Shown: positions 7,610-15,778 of the stretch, piece by piece
How the letters are laid out: the number at the start of each line of letters is the position of its first letter
Numbering within the stretch: position 1 is the first letter of the stretch
NCBI GenBank assembly: GCA_021821585.1
Contig: JAKACF010000013.1
Location: 1-20,475 of the forward strand
Source of the DNA: Actinomycetes bacterium
Lineage (GTDB): Bacteria > Actinomycetota > Acidimicrobiia > Acidimicrobiales > Bog-793
Length of the DNA: 20,475 nucleotides
Direction of reading: 5' to 3'
Made by a program: the position numbers and the translations under genes
The notes under the pieces: generated by a model
Databases searched by the model: none
The model's input: the letters and a program-made list of their open reading frames with translations, nothing else
What the model was told of the DNA's origin: nothing

Positions 7610-8464
7610 ATGCCACCGACGGACGCGCCCGTATCGCCGGATCCGGTCGACGAGCTGGCGGCGGCGTTCGCACGGGACGGGGTCGTCTGCGTCCGCCGGC
7701 TGTTCGGCCGGGCCGAGGTGGCGGCGGCTGCCGAGGTGATCGAGGCGGTGATGGAGCGGCCGGGGCCCCATGCCAAGGTGGCCAGCGGGCCCGAGGACCC
7801 CGGGCGGTTCTTCGAGGACTTCGTGAGATGGCAGGAGCTGCCGGCGCTGGAGGAGCTCGCCGTGACCTCCTCCGCCGCCGCCGTCGCCGCCCGCCTGCTC
7901 GGCGGCGGAGCGGTCCGCTTCTACCACGACCACGTGCTCGTGAAGGAGGGCGGCACCGAGCAGCGGACTCCGTGGCACCAGGACCAGCCGTACTACAACG
8001 TCGACGGCCGCGGCGTGAGCGCCTGGATCCCCGTCGATCCCGTGCCCCGCCCCGGCTCGCTCGAGTTGCTCGCCGGGTCGCACCACGGCCCCTGGTACCT
8101 GCCGCGGACCTTTCTCGCGAAGGAGGCGAAGTGGTTCCCCGAGGGCAGCCTCGCCGAGCTCCCCGACCTCGAGGCAGGTCGCGACGGGCTCGACATCCGG
8201 AGCTTCGAGCTCGCACCGGGCGACGCCGTCTTCTTCGACTTCCTCACGGTGCACGGCGCCCCCGGCTTCCCCTTCTCCGGCCGGCGGCGGGTGCTCTCGC
8301 TCCGGTACCTGTCCGCCGGCGCCCGCCACGCTCCGAGGCCGTGGGCGACCTCACCGCCCTTCGAGGGACTCGAGGCCGAGCTCGCCGCCGGCGCCGCCAT
8401 GGACCACCCGCTGTTCCCCCTCGTCTCTCACCGGTCTTCTCCGACCACGTCGGCCGGGGAGTGA
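7610..8464 (+). CDS. Phytanoyl-CoA dioxygenase (PhyH) family Fe(II)/2-oxoglutarate oxygenase
   Basis: A 284-residue soluble protein with the double-stranded beta-helix oxygenase signature. The iron ligands are seen as His123 and Asp125 in WHQDQPYYN and a distal His215 in LTVHGAP. The Arg-rich segment RRRVLSLRY (about 225-233) would hold 2-oxoglutarate. Members hydroxylate diverse small molecules, lipids or CoA esters, so the substrate cannot be assigned; WHQDQPYYN is typical of bacterial PhyH proteins outside human phytanoyl-CoA hydroxylase. The ATG at 7610 is 37 bases after the site-2 protease stop, so cotranscription is possible. No strong ribosome site is visible. It converges with the acyl-CoA synthetase gene. 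Confidence 0.88.
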   Translation: MPPTDAPVSPDPVDELAAAFARDGVVCVRRLFGRAEVAAAAEVIEAVMERPGPHAKVASGPEDPGRFFEDFVRWQELPALEELAVTSSAAAVAARLLGGGAVRFYHDHVLVKEGGTEQRTPWHQDQPYYNVDGRGVSAWIPVDPVPRPGSLELLAGSHHGPWYLPRTFLAKEAKWFPEGSLAELPDLEAGRDGLDIRSFELAPGDAVFFDFLTVHGAPGFPFSGRRRVLSLRYLSAGARHAPRPWATSPPFEGLEAELAAGAAMDHPLFPLVSHRSSPTTSAGE

Positions 8465-8594
8465 GAGGGCCTCGCCGGCAGAGGCTCGGCGATCCCCCGG
8501 CTCGATGGGCGGATCCGACCCGTAGGCGGGCCGTCATGTTCGCTCTCGCCGTCTGCGGACCGGCGCTCCCCCGACCCGGCGGCACCCGAGCGGG
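8465..8594. other. Convergent intergenic gap with weak hairpin
   Basis: This 130-base gap lies between converging genes. The only structure I see is a short stem of GCCTC and GAGGC around a 7-base loop just after the oxygenase stop, without a T-run. It is too weak to call a terminator. Confidence 0.3.
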
Positions 8595-10217
8595 CTACGT
8601 GGCGCCGTCTCGCCGGTCGGGCTCCCTGATCGACCGCCGCCTCGGCTTTCCTGTCGCGGTGCGCGGGAGCGAGGGCAGAAAGACGATCTCGCGCGGGACC
8701 TTGAAGCGGGCGACCCGCTCCCGCAGGAAGGCCCTCAGCTCCTCCTCGCTCGGCTCGTGCCCCGGGGCGGCGACGACGGCGGCCCGCAGCCGGGCGCCGA
8801 ACTCCTCGTCGGGGACGCCGACGACGGCGGCCTCGAGGACGCCGGGGTGGGAGAGCAGGACCTCCTCCACCTCGTCGGGGTAGACGTTCTCGCCGCCCGA
8901 GACCACCATGTCGTCCTCCCTGCCGTCCACGAACAACAGCCCGGTCGCGTCGAGGTGGCCGAGGTCTCCGGTCGCGACGAACCCGCCCCGGTCCGTGCCG
9001 GCCACAGGCCTGCTCACCATCGAGTTCGAGACGAGGATCCGTCCCGTCGTCCCCGGCGCGACCGGCGCCCCGTCGTCGCCCACGACGAGCACCCTCGACC
9101 CCCTCGGCGGGCGACCGGCCGTCCGGGGGTCGGCACGCAGGTCCGAGGGCGTGGCGACGGTCGCCCAGGCCGCCTCGGTCGAGCCGTAGAGGTTGTACAG
9201 GACCTCGCCGAAGGCATCCATCACCCGTGTGGCGAGCTCACCGGGAAGGGCGGACCCGCTCGAGGCCACGACCTCGAGCGAGGAGGTGTCGTACCGCCGC
9301 CGCGTCGCCTCGGGCAGCTCGACGAGGCGTTGCAGCATGACCGGGACCGCCACGAGCACCCGGACCCGCTGCTGGGCGATGGCCGCCAGCGTCGCCTCGG
9401 CGTCGAAGCGCGTGCGCAGGACGAACGTCGACGACAGCACGAGACCGAGGCCGAGATGGGCGAAGCCCCAGGCATGGAAGAGCGGCGAGGCGATCATCGT
9501 CACGTCGTTCACCCTGAGCGGCAGGCGGGAGAGCATCGCGACGAGCGGGTCGAGACTGAGCGGGACGGACCTCGCCGCCCCCTTCGGTCGGCCGGTCGTC
9601 CCGGAGGTCAAGAGCACGTACCGGCTCGGCCGGCGGAAGCGTCGGGGCACGCCCGAGAGCAGGGGCCGGCCCTCCCGCCCCGGCGGGAGCGGCTGCCAGG
9701 AGAGGGGGTGGACGAGCGTGTCCGGGGCGCCGGGCAGCGGGTCCAGGCGACCGTCGTGGACGAGGTGGGCGATGTGCTCGCCACAGAGCACGGCGGCGAG
9801 CTCCCGTCTCGAGGCGGCGGCGTTCAGGAGGACGACGTCCGCCTGCAGGCTCGAGAGGGCGGCGGTCGCGAGCAGGAAGCCACGGTGGTTCGCCGACAAC
9901 AGGCCGACACGGTCCCCCGCACGCACACCGCCGGCCTCGAGGACGCCGGCGAGGCGGTCCGCTTCGAGGCGCGCCTCGGGGAAGGTGAGGGTCCCGCGGT
10001 CGTCCACGACGGCGAGACGGTCGGGGAAGCGCGCAGCCGAGTACCCGAGGGCGGCCGCAGGCGAGAGCCCGTCGCGTGCGAGGGCGAGCACGCCCCGGGC
10101 CGCCACGTCCGGCCGCATCGGCCGGAGCAGCCCGGCGCCGCCGAGCACCTGGAGGCCCGTGAGGACGCCGGAGAGCGCCTCGACGCCCCGCCTCGGAGAA
10201 GGGGGCTCGAATCCCAT
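8595..10217 (-). CDS. Acyl-CoA synthetase (AMP-forming, FadD-like)
   Basis: A 540-residue adenylating enzyme that should activate a carboxylic acid with ATP and join it to CoA. The N-terminal stretch LLRPMRPD and SPAAALGYSAARFPDR resembles mycobacterial FadD2/FadD12-like synthetases. The AMP-binding P-loop is LLTSGTTGRPKG (about 202-213), followed by LYGSTEAAW, the hinge and lid region GREDDMVVSGGENVYPDEVE, and the C-terminal catalytic Lys in LPRTATGKPRR. All core motifs are intact. The ATG at 10217 gives the usual N-terminus; a GTG five codons upstream is an alternative, and neither has a strong ribosome site. It follows the DUF47 gene on the same strand by 79 bases, so it could be the last gene of the long minus-strand run. 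The acyl chain is not predictable. Confidence 0.9.
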   Translation of the reverse strand: MGFEPPSPRRGVEALSGVLTGLQVLGGAGLLRPMRPDVAARGVLALARDGLSPAAALGYSAARFPDRLAVVDDRGTLTFPEARLEADRLAGVLEAGGVRAGDRVGLLSANHRGFLLATAALSSLQADVVLLNAAASRRELAAVLCGEHIAHLVHDGRLDPLPGAPDTLVHPLSWQPLPPGREGRPLLSGVPRRFRRPSRYVLLTSGTTGRPKGAARSVPLSLDPLVAMLSRLPLRVNDVTMIASPLFHAWGFAHLGLGLVLSSTFVLRTRFDAEATLAAIAQQRVRVLVAVPVMLQRLVELPEATRRRYDTSSLEVVASSGSALPGELATRVMDAFGEVLYNLYGSTEAAWATVATPSDLRADPRTAGRPPRGSRVLVVGDDGAPVAPGTTGRILVSNSMVSRPVAGTDRGGFVATGDLGHLDATGLLFVDGREDDMVVSGGENVYPDEVEEVLLSHPGVLEAAVVGVPDEEFGARLRAAVVAAPGHEPSEEELRAFLRERVARFKVPREIVFLPSLPRTATGKPRRRSIREPDRRDGAT

Positions 10218-10296
10218 GTCGCCAGTGTGCACGGGCCCGAGCCGCCGTCCGGCCCCGCCCGGGCGGGACGACGCGGCCCCGACGACGGCCCAACGC

Positions 10297-10956
10297 TCAG
10301 GGTTCGGCGAGCAGGGCGTACCAGAGCCGGTCGGACAAGCCCTCGAGCGCCTCGGCCGCCCGGACATAGGAGCGGTAGAGCTCGCGCGCCGTGAAGATCG
10401 CCCTCAGGTCGGTCGAACCGCTCAGATCCGCCATCGCCATCCGATAGGCGTGCTCGATCCGCCGGACCGAGCGGGTCGTCTCGGCCGCCGCCTGCTCGGC
10501 ATCGTCGCTGCCGCCGGCGAGCGACGAGAAGCCCGTCACCACCGATGTCATGCCCGCCCTCAGCTCGCGGGACATCTCGGCCGCCATCGAGTCGGGCTCC
10601 CAGTCGAGGACCTCCGCCTCGCCGGCGATGTTCTTCACCCGGTTGACGACCCGGTCGCAGCGCTCGGACAACACGAAGAGGTCCTCCTGCCCGATCGGGG
10701 TGGCGAGCGAGGCCTTGAGCGCCGACACGAGCTGCTTGCGGGCGTCGTCGGCCTCGTGCTCCAGCCTGCGCAGCTCGTCGGCGGCAGGCCTGCCGCCGCC
10801 CTCGGACCAGGCGACGAAGGCGTCGAGCGCCTTCGTGCTGATCTCCCCCTGGGCGACGAGGAGCGCCACGACGTCCGGGCCGGAGGAGAGCGCCAGGCGC
10901 TCGAGCCAGCCCGCCATCCTGCCGGTGCTGCGTCGTGGCCGTCGCCTCGTGCTCAT
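10297..10956 (-). CDS. DUF47/PhoU-like partner protein of PiT phosphate transporter
   Basis: A 219-residue, mostly helical, soluble protein of the DUF47 (PhoU-related) family, in which helical bundles bind metal and act with Pit-type phosphate transporters. Visible family traits are the repeated acidic and Arg-rich helices such as LRRLEHEADDARKQL and LFVLSERCDRVVNRVKN, the latter close to the family core (the E/D-X3-D arrangement). The start ATG overlaps the transporter stop (ATGA at 10953-10956), showing translational coupling. This pairing is the usual context and supports control of phosphate uptake. There is no membrane segment or signal peptide. Confidence 0.88.
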   Translation of the reverse strand: MSTRRRPRRSTGRMAGWLERLALSSGPDVVALLVAQGEISTKALDAFVAWSEGGGRPAADELRRLEHEADDARKQLVSALKASLATPIGQEDLFVLSERCDRVVNRVKNIAGEAEVLDWEPDSMAAEMSRELRAGMTSVVTGFSSLAGGSDDAEQAAAETTRSVRRIEHAYRMAMADLSGSTDLRAIFTARELYRSYVRAAEALEGLSDRLWYALLAEP

Positions 10957-11966
10957 CGCAGCAGCCTCGAGCAGCCGATGAGGAGGGCGCCGCCGGCCGC
11001 CGAGGCAGGGAGCGTGACGAGCCAGGTCGCGAGCACCCGCACGACCTGGTGGCGGTTGAGGTGCCGCGGACGGCGGGACGCCCCGGCGCCCACCTTGGCC
11101 GAGGTCACCACGGTGGAGGTGGACAGCGGGAGGCCGACGCTGCCGGCGAGGAAGATGAGCGACGCCGCCGACCCCTCCGCCGCCAGGTCGTCGACCGTGT
11201 TCGAGCGCCAGAGGCGACGCGCCACCGTGACGACGATCCGGCGGCCGCCGAGCACCGTGCAGGCGGCGAGGATGGTCGAGCAGGCGACCCGGACCGGCCA
11301 GGAGATGCCGCTCCCGCCGGGGGCGAGCGCGGCAGCTCCCGACACCGAGGCCGTCAGGATCCCCATCGCCTTCTGGCCGTCGTTCGTGCCGTCCGCCAGT
11401 GCCACCGCGGCGGTCGTCGCCCAGACCCCTGCTCGCAGCGGCCGCCCCGCCCCCCGGCGCAGCCGGAGCGACAGCGGCCGCATCACCTGCTCGAGGAAGT
11501 AGGCCGCCGTGCCGGCGGCGACGGGAGCGATCAGGATCCCGGCGAGGACGCCGACCACGCCGAAGACGCGGGCCCCCTCGAGGCCGCCCCAGTTGACGGC
11601 GGCGAGACCGCCGGTGGCGATCGCCGCACCGGTCAGCCCGCCGACGAGGCTGACGCTCGCGCTCGCAGGGAGGCCGAGGCGGGTGGCCGCCCAGGTGAAG
11701 GCGACTGCCGCCCAGCACCCCGCTGCCAGGACGGCGGCGAGTGACCTGGCGGGGACGTGGACGAGACCGACGGTGGTCCGCGCCACGAGCGTGCCGGCGA
11801 GCAGCCCACCGGCGAGGTGCCAGAGCACCGACCAGCCGGCGACCGGGAGGAAGGCCCGCGTGCGGGAGGAGACGAGCGGCGCCACGGCGTTCGGCGCGTC
11901 GCTCACCCCGAGCAGGGCGGCGAGAGCGAGGCTGCCTCCCGCGGCGAGCAGCTCGGCGAGGTTCAC
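10953..11966 (-). CDS. Inorganic phosphate transporter, PiT family
   Basis: A 337-residue polytopic membrane protein, a low-affinity phosphate/cation symporter of the PHO4/PiT family. Both halves of the inverted repeat are marked: VSDAPNAVAPLVSSR near residues 21-35 (the family's D-A-x-N signature) and LADGTNDGQKAMGI in the second half. A late segment, GLPLSTSTVVTSAKVGAG, matches the second-repeat loop of the family. The GTG at 11966 is chosen because it gives the normal N-terminus just before the first helix; the frame extends further upstream into the IclR gene but would add an implausible Arg/Pro-rich leader. The gap to the IclR stop is 97 bases. It is coupled to the DUF47 gene by ATGA. 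Confidence 0.88.
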   Translation of the reverse strand: MNLAELLAAGGSLALAALLGVSDAPNAVAPLVSSRTRAFLPVAGWSVLWHLAGGLLAGTLVARTTVGLVHVPARSLAAVLAAGCWAAVAFTWAATRLGLPASASVSLVGGLTGAAIATGGLAAVNWGGLEGARVFGVVGVLAGILIAPVAAGTAAYFLEQVMRPLSLRLRRGAGRPLRAGVWATTAAVALADGTNDGQKAMGILTASVSGAAALAPGGSGISWPVRVACSTILAACTVLGGRRIVVTVARRLWRSNTVDDLAAEGSAASLIFLAGSVGLPLSTSTVVTSAKVGAGASRRPRHLNRHQVVRVLATWLVTLPASAAGGALLIGCSRLLR

Positions 11967-12063
11967 GGCCGCGACGACCCGCGCGGCCGCGCCGGCACGT
12001 GGACTGACGACGCCACCACTCCCGAGCGTAGGGCGGCCCCCGGCGGCACCCGTCGCGCCGTTC

Positions 12064-12891
12064 TCAGGCGGTCGCCGGCCTCGCTCTGTACTCGGGGACC
12101 TCGACATGGGGTCGGGACTGCCAGAGCGCCCACTCGGCACTCACCTCGCCGGCGGTCCGCAACAGGCGGGGGAGGTGCTCGTCGAGCAGGCGTGCGACAC
12201 TGGTCTCGGCCGCGTGGACGGTCACGTTCATGGCGGCCCGGACGGCTCCGGAGCCGTCGCGGACCGGAGCGGCGACCGATCGGATCCCGGGCGCCAGCTC
12301 CTCGTCGGCGAGCGCCCAGCCCCGCGCCCGCACCTCCATGAGCTCCTCGGCCAGCTGCTCCCGGCTCCGACCGATGTAGGCCGGCAGGCCCGAGCGGCTC
12401 GGCTCGGCGAGGACGGCCCCGAGCTCGTCGGGACCGAGCGCCGCCAGGAGCACCTTTCCCTGGGAGGTCTGGGCGGCCGGGAAGCGGGTCCCGATGTCGA
12501 CGCGCAAGGTGATGATCCTCGGCACCGAGACGCGGGCGACGTAGACGATGTCGGAGCCGTCCAGCTGTGCCATCGAGGACGACTCGCCGGTGGCGGCGAC
12601 GAGCGCCTCGAGGCGCGGGCGGGCGATCTCCCACAGGCCGAGCGAACCGACGTAGGCCATCCCGAGCGACATCACCTTGGCGGTCAGCTCGAAGCGCCCC
12701 TCCCGGACCCGGACGAGCCCGAGCTCCTCCAAGGTGAGCAGCAGCCGCCGGGTCGTCGGACGGGCGAGGCCGGTCGCCGAGGCCACCTCGCTCAGCGACT
12801 GCGAGCGCCGCTCGGGCCCGAAGGAGGCGACGACCTCGAGTCCCCGGGCGAGCGCCTCGACGAAATCCGGGCCGCGCCGGGCGGGAGTCAT
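12064..12891 (-). CDS. IclR-family transcriptional regulator
   Basis: A 275-residue DNA-binding regulator. Residues of about 9-70 form a winged helix-turn-helix, with SLSEVASATGLARPTTRRLL as the recognition element. The rest is the IclR effector domain, seen in VARVSVPRIITLRVDIGTRFPAAQTSQGKVLLA-type motifs and in RARGWALADEELAPGIRSVAAPV. IclR proteins of the PcaR/PobR type often control aromatic-acid catabolism and bind a pathway compound. The start ATG overlaps the amidohydrolase stop (ATGA at 12888-12891), so the two are translationally coupled. Two palindromes upstream of the amidohydrolase and of the divergent CaiB operon are its likely binding sites, which implies autoregulation. The effector is unknown. 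Confidence 0.93.
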   Translation of the reverse strand: MTPARRGPDFVEALARGLEVVASFGPERRSQSLSEVASATGLARPTTRRLLLTLEELGLVRVREGRFELTAKVMSLGMAYVGSLGLWEIARPRLEALVAATGESSSMAQLDGSDIVYVARVSVPRIITLRVDIGTRFPAAQTSQGKVLLAALGPDELGAVLAEPSRSGLPAYIGRSREQLAEELMEVRARGWALADEELAPGIRSVAAPVRDGSGAVRAAMNVTVHAAETSVARLLDEHLPRLLRTAGEVSAEWALWQSRPHVEVPEYRARPATA

Positions 12892-14375
12892 CCGCCGTCT
12901 CCGAACAGGGTGGCCCGGGCCGTCCGGGTCGTGTCCGACTTGTACTCGGTGTACTGGTACGGGTTGTCGAGCACCTCGGTGTCGGGCAGCTCGGGGTTCA
13001 TGCCCTGCCGCCAGCTGTCCTCGCCGAGGCGGGACCGGAGGTACTCCACCGTGGAGTCGAGCCTCCGCCGCAGCCCGGCGAGGTCGGCTCCGACGAGGCG
13101 GTGCTCGTGCTTCACGACCCGGCCGTCGACGAGGACGGTGTGGACGTCCCCGCGCTGGGCCTGGAAGGCCACGTGCCCGTAGGGGTTGAGCAGCGGGAAG
13201 GAGACCGGCGAGGCGTCGTTCTTGATCACGACGACGTCAGCCTTCTTGCCCGGCTCGAGCGACCCGAGATCCCCGCGGCCGAGCGCCCGGGCGCCGCCCG
13301 TGGTGGCCCACTCGACGACCTGCTCGGCCCGGAGATGGGCATGGGTCACGGTCTCGCCCCTCACGTGCGCCTCGAGGTGCTCGCGCGCCCGGTCCGCCCC
13401 GAGGGTGGTGCGCATGGCGGAGAACAGATCGCCGCTCCACCACACGCTCGTGTCCATCGAGAGGGAGACGGGGATCTGGTGGCGGCGCAGCTGCCAGGTC
13501 GGGGGGTAGCCCTGCCCGGCGCTCTGCTCGGACTCGGTCGAGACCGAGGCGGAGCCCCCCGTCGCCGCGATGCGGTGGTAGGAGTCCGCCGCCAGGGTGG
13601 CGGCGTGCACGTAGACGGTCTCCGGGGTCATGAAGCCGTGCTCGTACATGAGCTGGATGCCGGCGTCGTTGGTCGCTCCCCACACCCCGGCATGGGTCGT
13701 CACGGCGAGCCCGAGCTCGCGGGCGGCCTCGAAGGCCGCCTTCTCGGGGAAGGAGGGGTCCCCGGTGACGTCGAAGGCCAGCTGGAACCCGAGCATGTCG
13801 CCGGCACCGGTCCTTCGCCGCTCGAGGAAGGCGCGCACAGCCGGGTCGGCGGTCCACTCCCACGGCGCGGCCTGGATGTTGCCGTAGGCGAGGACGAAGC
13901 GGCCCGGGACGGCGACGAGGGCGTCGACGGCCGCCTCGGCGTGGTCGACGCTCTGGAGGCCGTGCGACCAGTCGACCGTCGTCGTGACGCCGGCGTCGAG
14001 GGACTCCCAGGCCGAGAGGAGGTTGCCGGCGTGGACGTCCTCGGGCCGGAAGATCCTGCCGTGTTCGAGGTAGTACCAGACGAAGTACTGGGTGAGCGTC
14101 CAGTCGGCGCCGTAGCCGCGCATGGCCGTCTGCCACATGTGGCGGTGGGTGTCGATCATGCCCGGCATCACGATGCCGCCCGCCGCATCGACCTCGAGGG
14201 CATCGCCGGGGGCCTGCAGCCGCTCTCCGAGCGCGGCGATGCGGTCGCCGACGACGAGGACGTCCGCTCCCTCGAGGACCCTGTGGCTCCCGTCCATGGT
14301 GAGGACGGTGCCGCCGCGGATGACGACGGGACGGCGCCCGCTCTTCGAGCCGGGATCGGCAACCGGATCGGACAT
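12888..14375 (-). CDS. Metal-dependent amidohydrolase (AtzA/TrzN/cytosine-deaminase-like)
   Basis: A 495-residue TIM-barrel hydrolase. It starts with the N-terminal beta strands of the amidohydrolase composite domain (VVIRGGTVLTMDG), then the metal ligands H77-X-H79 in PGMIDTHRHMWQ, His228 in AVTTHAGVWG, His257 in YVHAATL and Asp308 in SLSMDTSVWW. This set fits the subtype that binds a single metal and deaminates or dechlorinates ring or amino substrates. The C-terminus (GDLGSLEPGKKADVVVI) is also typical. The substrate cannot be inferred. The ATG at 14375 has GGAGGTG a few bases upstream. It is first in a minus-strand operon with the IclR gene and is divergent from the CaiB operon, so it likely belongs to the same pathway. 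Confidence 0.9.
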   Translation of the reverse strand: MSDPVADPGSKSGRRPVVIRGGTVLTMDGSHRVLEGADVLVVGDRIAALGERLQAPGDALEVDAAGGIVMPGMIDTHRHMWQTAMRGYGADWTLTQYFVWYYLEHGRIFRPEDVHAGNLLSAWESLDAGVTTTVDWSHGLQSVDHAEAAVDALVAVPGRFVLAYGNIQAAPWEWTADPAVRAFLERRRTGAGDMLGFQLAFDVTGDPSFPEKAAFEAARELGLAVTTHAGVWGATNDAGIQLMYEHGFMTPETVYVHAATLAADSYHRIAATGGSASVSTESEQSAGQGYPPTWQLRRHQIPVSLSMDTSVWWSGDLFSAMRTTLGADRAREHLEAHVRGETVTHAHLRAEQVVEWATTGGARALGRGDLGSLEPGKKADVVVIKNDASPVSFPLLNPYGHVAFQAQRGDVHTVLVDGRVVKHEHRLVGADLAGLRRRLDSTVEYLRSRLGEDSWRQGMNPELPDTEVLDNPYQYTEYKSDTTRTARATLFGDGG

Positions 14376-14405
14376 CGCCCACCTCCAGGGTCCCACGTGA
14401 GAAAA

Positions 14406-14419
14406 CGGACACATGTCCG
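14406..14419. promoter_or_regulatory. Palindromic operator O1 (probable IclR site) for amidohydrolase-IclR arm
   Basis: CGGACA-CA-TGTCCG has perfect 6-base arms. It lies between the candidate minus-strand transcription start (about 14429) and the ribosome site of the amidohydrolase, at about +10 to +23. The same half-site occurs in O2, so one regulator probably reads both. Confidence 0.65.
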
Positions 14420-14435
14420 ACAGCTCTGTGGCGCC

Positions 14436-14465
14436 AGTCTGTCGAGTAATCACACGGGATGTCAA
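14436..14465 (-). promoter_or_regulatory. Candidate promoter of amidohydrolase-IclR operon
   Basis: On the minus strand TTGACA (14465-14460) is a perfect -35 element, followed after 18 bases by CAGACT (14441-14436) as a weak -10 element. The expected transcription start is near 14429, just before operator O1. The match is by eye. Confidence 0.45.
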
Positions 14466-14489
14466 CGGATCTGTCGCCCTTCCAGGTGG

Positions 14490-14519
14490 TTGACCGGGCG
14501 CCTCGCCATGCGCGACGCT
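14490..14519 (+). promoter_or_regulatory. Candidate promoter of CaiB operon
   Basis: TTGACC (14490-14495) is followed after 18 bases by GACGCT (14514-14519). The geometry is the same as in the divergent promoter, and the expected start (about 14526) precedes operator O2. The -10 element is weak. Confidence 0.4.
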
Positions 14520-14521
14520 CG

Positions 14522-14551
14522 TGTCCGCCCTCTTTGCGGACAGCTGTCCGC
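14522..14551. promoter_or_regulatory. Palindromic operator O2 (probable IclR site) for CaiB operon
   Basis: GCGGACAGCTGTCCGC (14536-14551) is a perfect 16-base palindrome. An additional half-site TGTCCGC at 14522-14528 faces it with a 7-base spacer. The arms repeat the CGGACA/TGTCCG of O1. The palindrome lies about +10 to +25 from the candidate CaiB promoter start, mirroring O1. Confidence 0.7.
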
Positions 14552-14578
14552 CACGGCGAGTGAGCGAGGTCGAGCGGC

Positions 14579-15778
14579 ATGGACGAACAGGCGCGGGGAC
14601 GATCTTCGAACGGCCCGCTCGCCGGCCTGCTCGTCGCCGACTTCTCGCGGGTCCTCGCCGGTCCCTATGCCACGATGCTGCTCGCCGACCTCGGGGCCGA
14701 GGTCGTGAAGGTGGAGTCGCCGGCGGGGGACGACACCCGGACCTGGATGCCGCCGGTGCGCGACGGCGTCTCGACGTACTACCTCGCCATCAACCGCAAC
14801 AAGCGCTCGGTCGTGCTCGACCTCGCCGACGAGTCCGACCGGGAGGCCGCCCAGGAGCTCGCCCGCCGGGCGGACATCGTCATCGAGAACTTCCGTCCCG
14901 GCGGCCTCGCGCGCTTCGGGCTCGACTACGACGCCGTCGCCGCCACGAACCCGGGCGTCGTCTACGCCTCCATCAGCGGCTTCGGCAGCGGGCCGAAGGG
15001 CGCCCACCTGCCGGGCTACGACCTCATCGTGCAGGCGATCTCGGGGCTGATGAGCCTGACCGGCGACCCCGACGGCTCCCCCTACCGCGCCGGCATCTCG
15101 GTCTTCGACGTCATGACCGGCCTCCACGCGACGATCGGGGTGCTGGCGGCGCTCGAGGAGCGGCACCGCAGCGGCCGAGGCCAGCACGTCGAGGTGAGCC
15201 TGCTCGCCACGGCGATGTCCGCCCTCGTCAACCAGACGAGTGCCTGGGCAGCCGGTGGTGTCGTGCCCTTCCGCATGGGAAACAGCCATCCGAGCGTGTT
15301 TCCCTACGAGCCGCTCCCGTGCGCGGACGGCGACCTCGTCGTCACGGCCGGCAACAACGGCCAGTTCCGCAAGCTGGTGGAGCTCCTCGGGGTTCCCGAG
15401 CTCGCCGACGATCCTCGTTTCGCGGAGAACGCCGCCCGGACGGCCAACCGGGACGAGCTGCGGCCGATCCTCGTCGAGCGCCTGGCGACGCGCACCACAG
15501 AGGAGTGGTTCCGCGACCTGATCGCCAAAGGCGTCCCCTGCGGACCCATCAACACGATCGACCAGGGCATCGCCTTCGCCGAGGAGGTGGGCCTCGAGCC
15601 CGTCGTGGAGACCGGGGAGGGTGGCGTGCCGACCATCCGCCACCCGATCCGCTTCTCGGAGTTCGAGCCGGAGTACCGCCTCGCCCCACCCAGTCTCGGC
15701 GAGCACAGCGAGGAGATCAGACGATGGCTGAGCCAGTCCGGGCCACAGCGGGATCGCAAGGAGGGGGGCCGGCAGTGA
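14579..15778 (+). CDS. CaiB/BaiF-family (class III) CoA-transferase
   Basis: A 399-residue enzyme that moves CoA from a donor acyl-CoA to a carboxylic acid. The N-terminal signature is clear: LAGLLVADFSRVLAGPYATM and LLADLGAEVVKVE. It continues with NKRSVVLDL, ENFRPGGLARFGLDYDAV, SISGFG and GYDLIVQAISGLMSLTG. The catalytic Asp is Asp177 in SVFDVMTGLHATIGVLAAL, aligned with Asp169 of formyl-CoA transferase. The length is normal and no key element is missing. The ATG at 14579 has only a weak GAGG upstream. It is the first gene of a plus-strand operon behind operator O2. Its stop overlaps the next start (GTGA), showing coupling. It probably activates the pathway acid that the lyase-like enzyme then handles, but neither the acid nor the donor is known. 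Confidence 0.93.
   Translation: MDEQARGRSSNGPLAGLLVADFSRVLAGPYATMLLADLGAEVVKVESPAGDDTRTWMPPVRDGVSTYYLAINRNKRSVVLDLADESDREAAQELARRADIVIENFRPGGLARFGLDYDAVAATNPGVVYASISGFGSGPKGAHLPGYDLIVQAISGLMSLTGDPDGSPYRAGISVFDVMTGLHATIGVLAALEERHRSGRGQHVEVSLLATAMSALVNQTSAWAAGGVVPFRMGNSHPSVFPYEPLPCADGDLVVTAGNNGQFRKLVELLGVPELADDPRFAENAARTANRDELRPILVERLATRTTEEWFRDLIAKGVPCGPINTIDQGIAFAEEVGLEPVVETGEGGVPTIRHPIRFSEFEPEYRLAPPSLGEHSEEIRRWLSQSGPQRDRKEGGRQ

Noticed and set aside
8466..8485. Possible intrinsic terminator after the PhyH-type gene
   Set aside because: Only a 5-bp stem with no T-run.
10260..10296. GGGAC...GGCCC in the gap upstream of the acyl-CoA synthetase as a DevR box
   Set aside because: The half-sites are one base too far apart and flanks do not match.
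8757..10394. Long plus-strand open frame opposite the acyl-CoA synthetase
   Set aside because: No recognisable fold, and the minus frame has intact adenylation motifs.
13101..14708. Long plus-strand open frame opposite the amidohydrolase
   Set aside because: Shadow of a gene with all metal ligands; it also runs across the operator region and into CaiB in the wrong frame.
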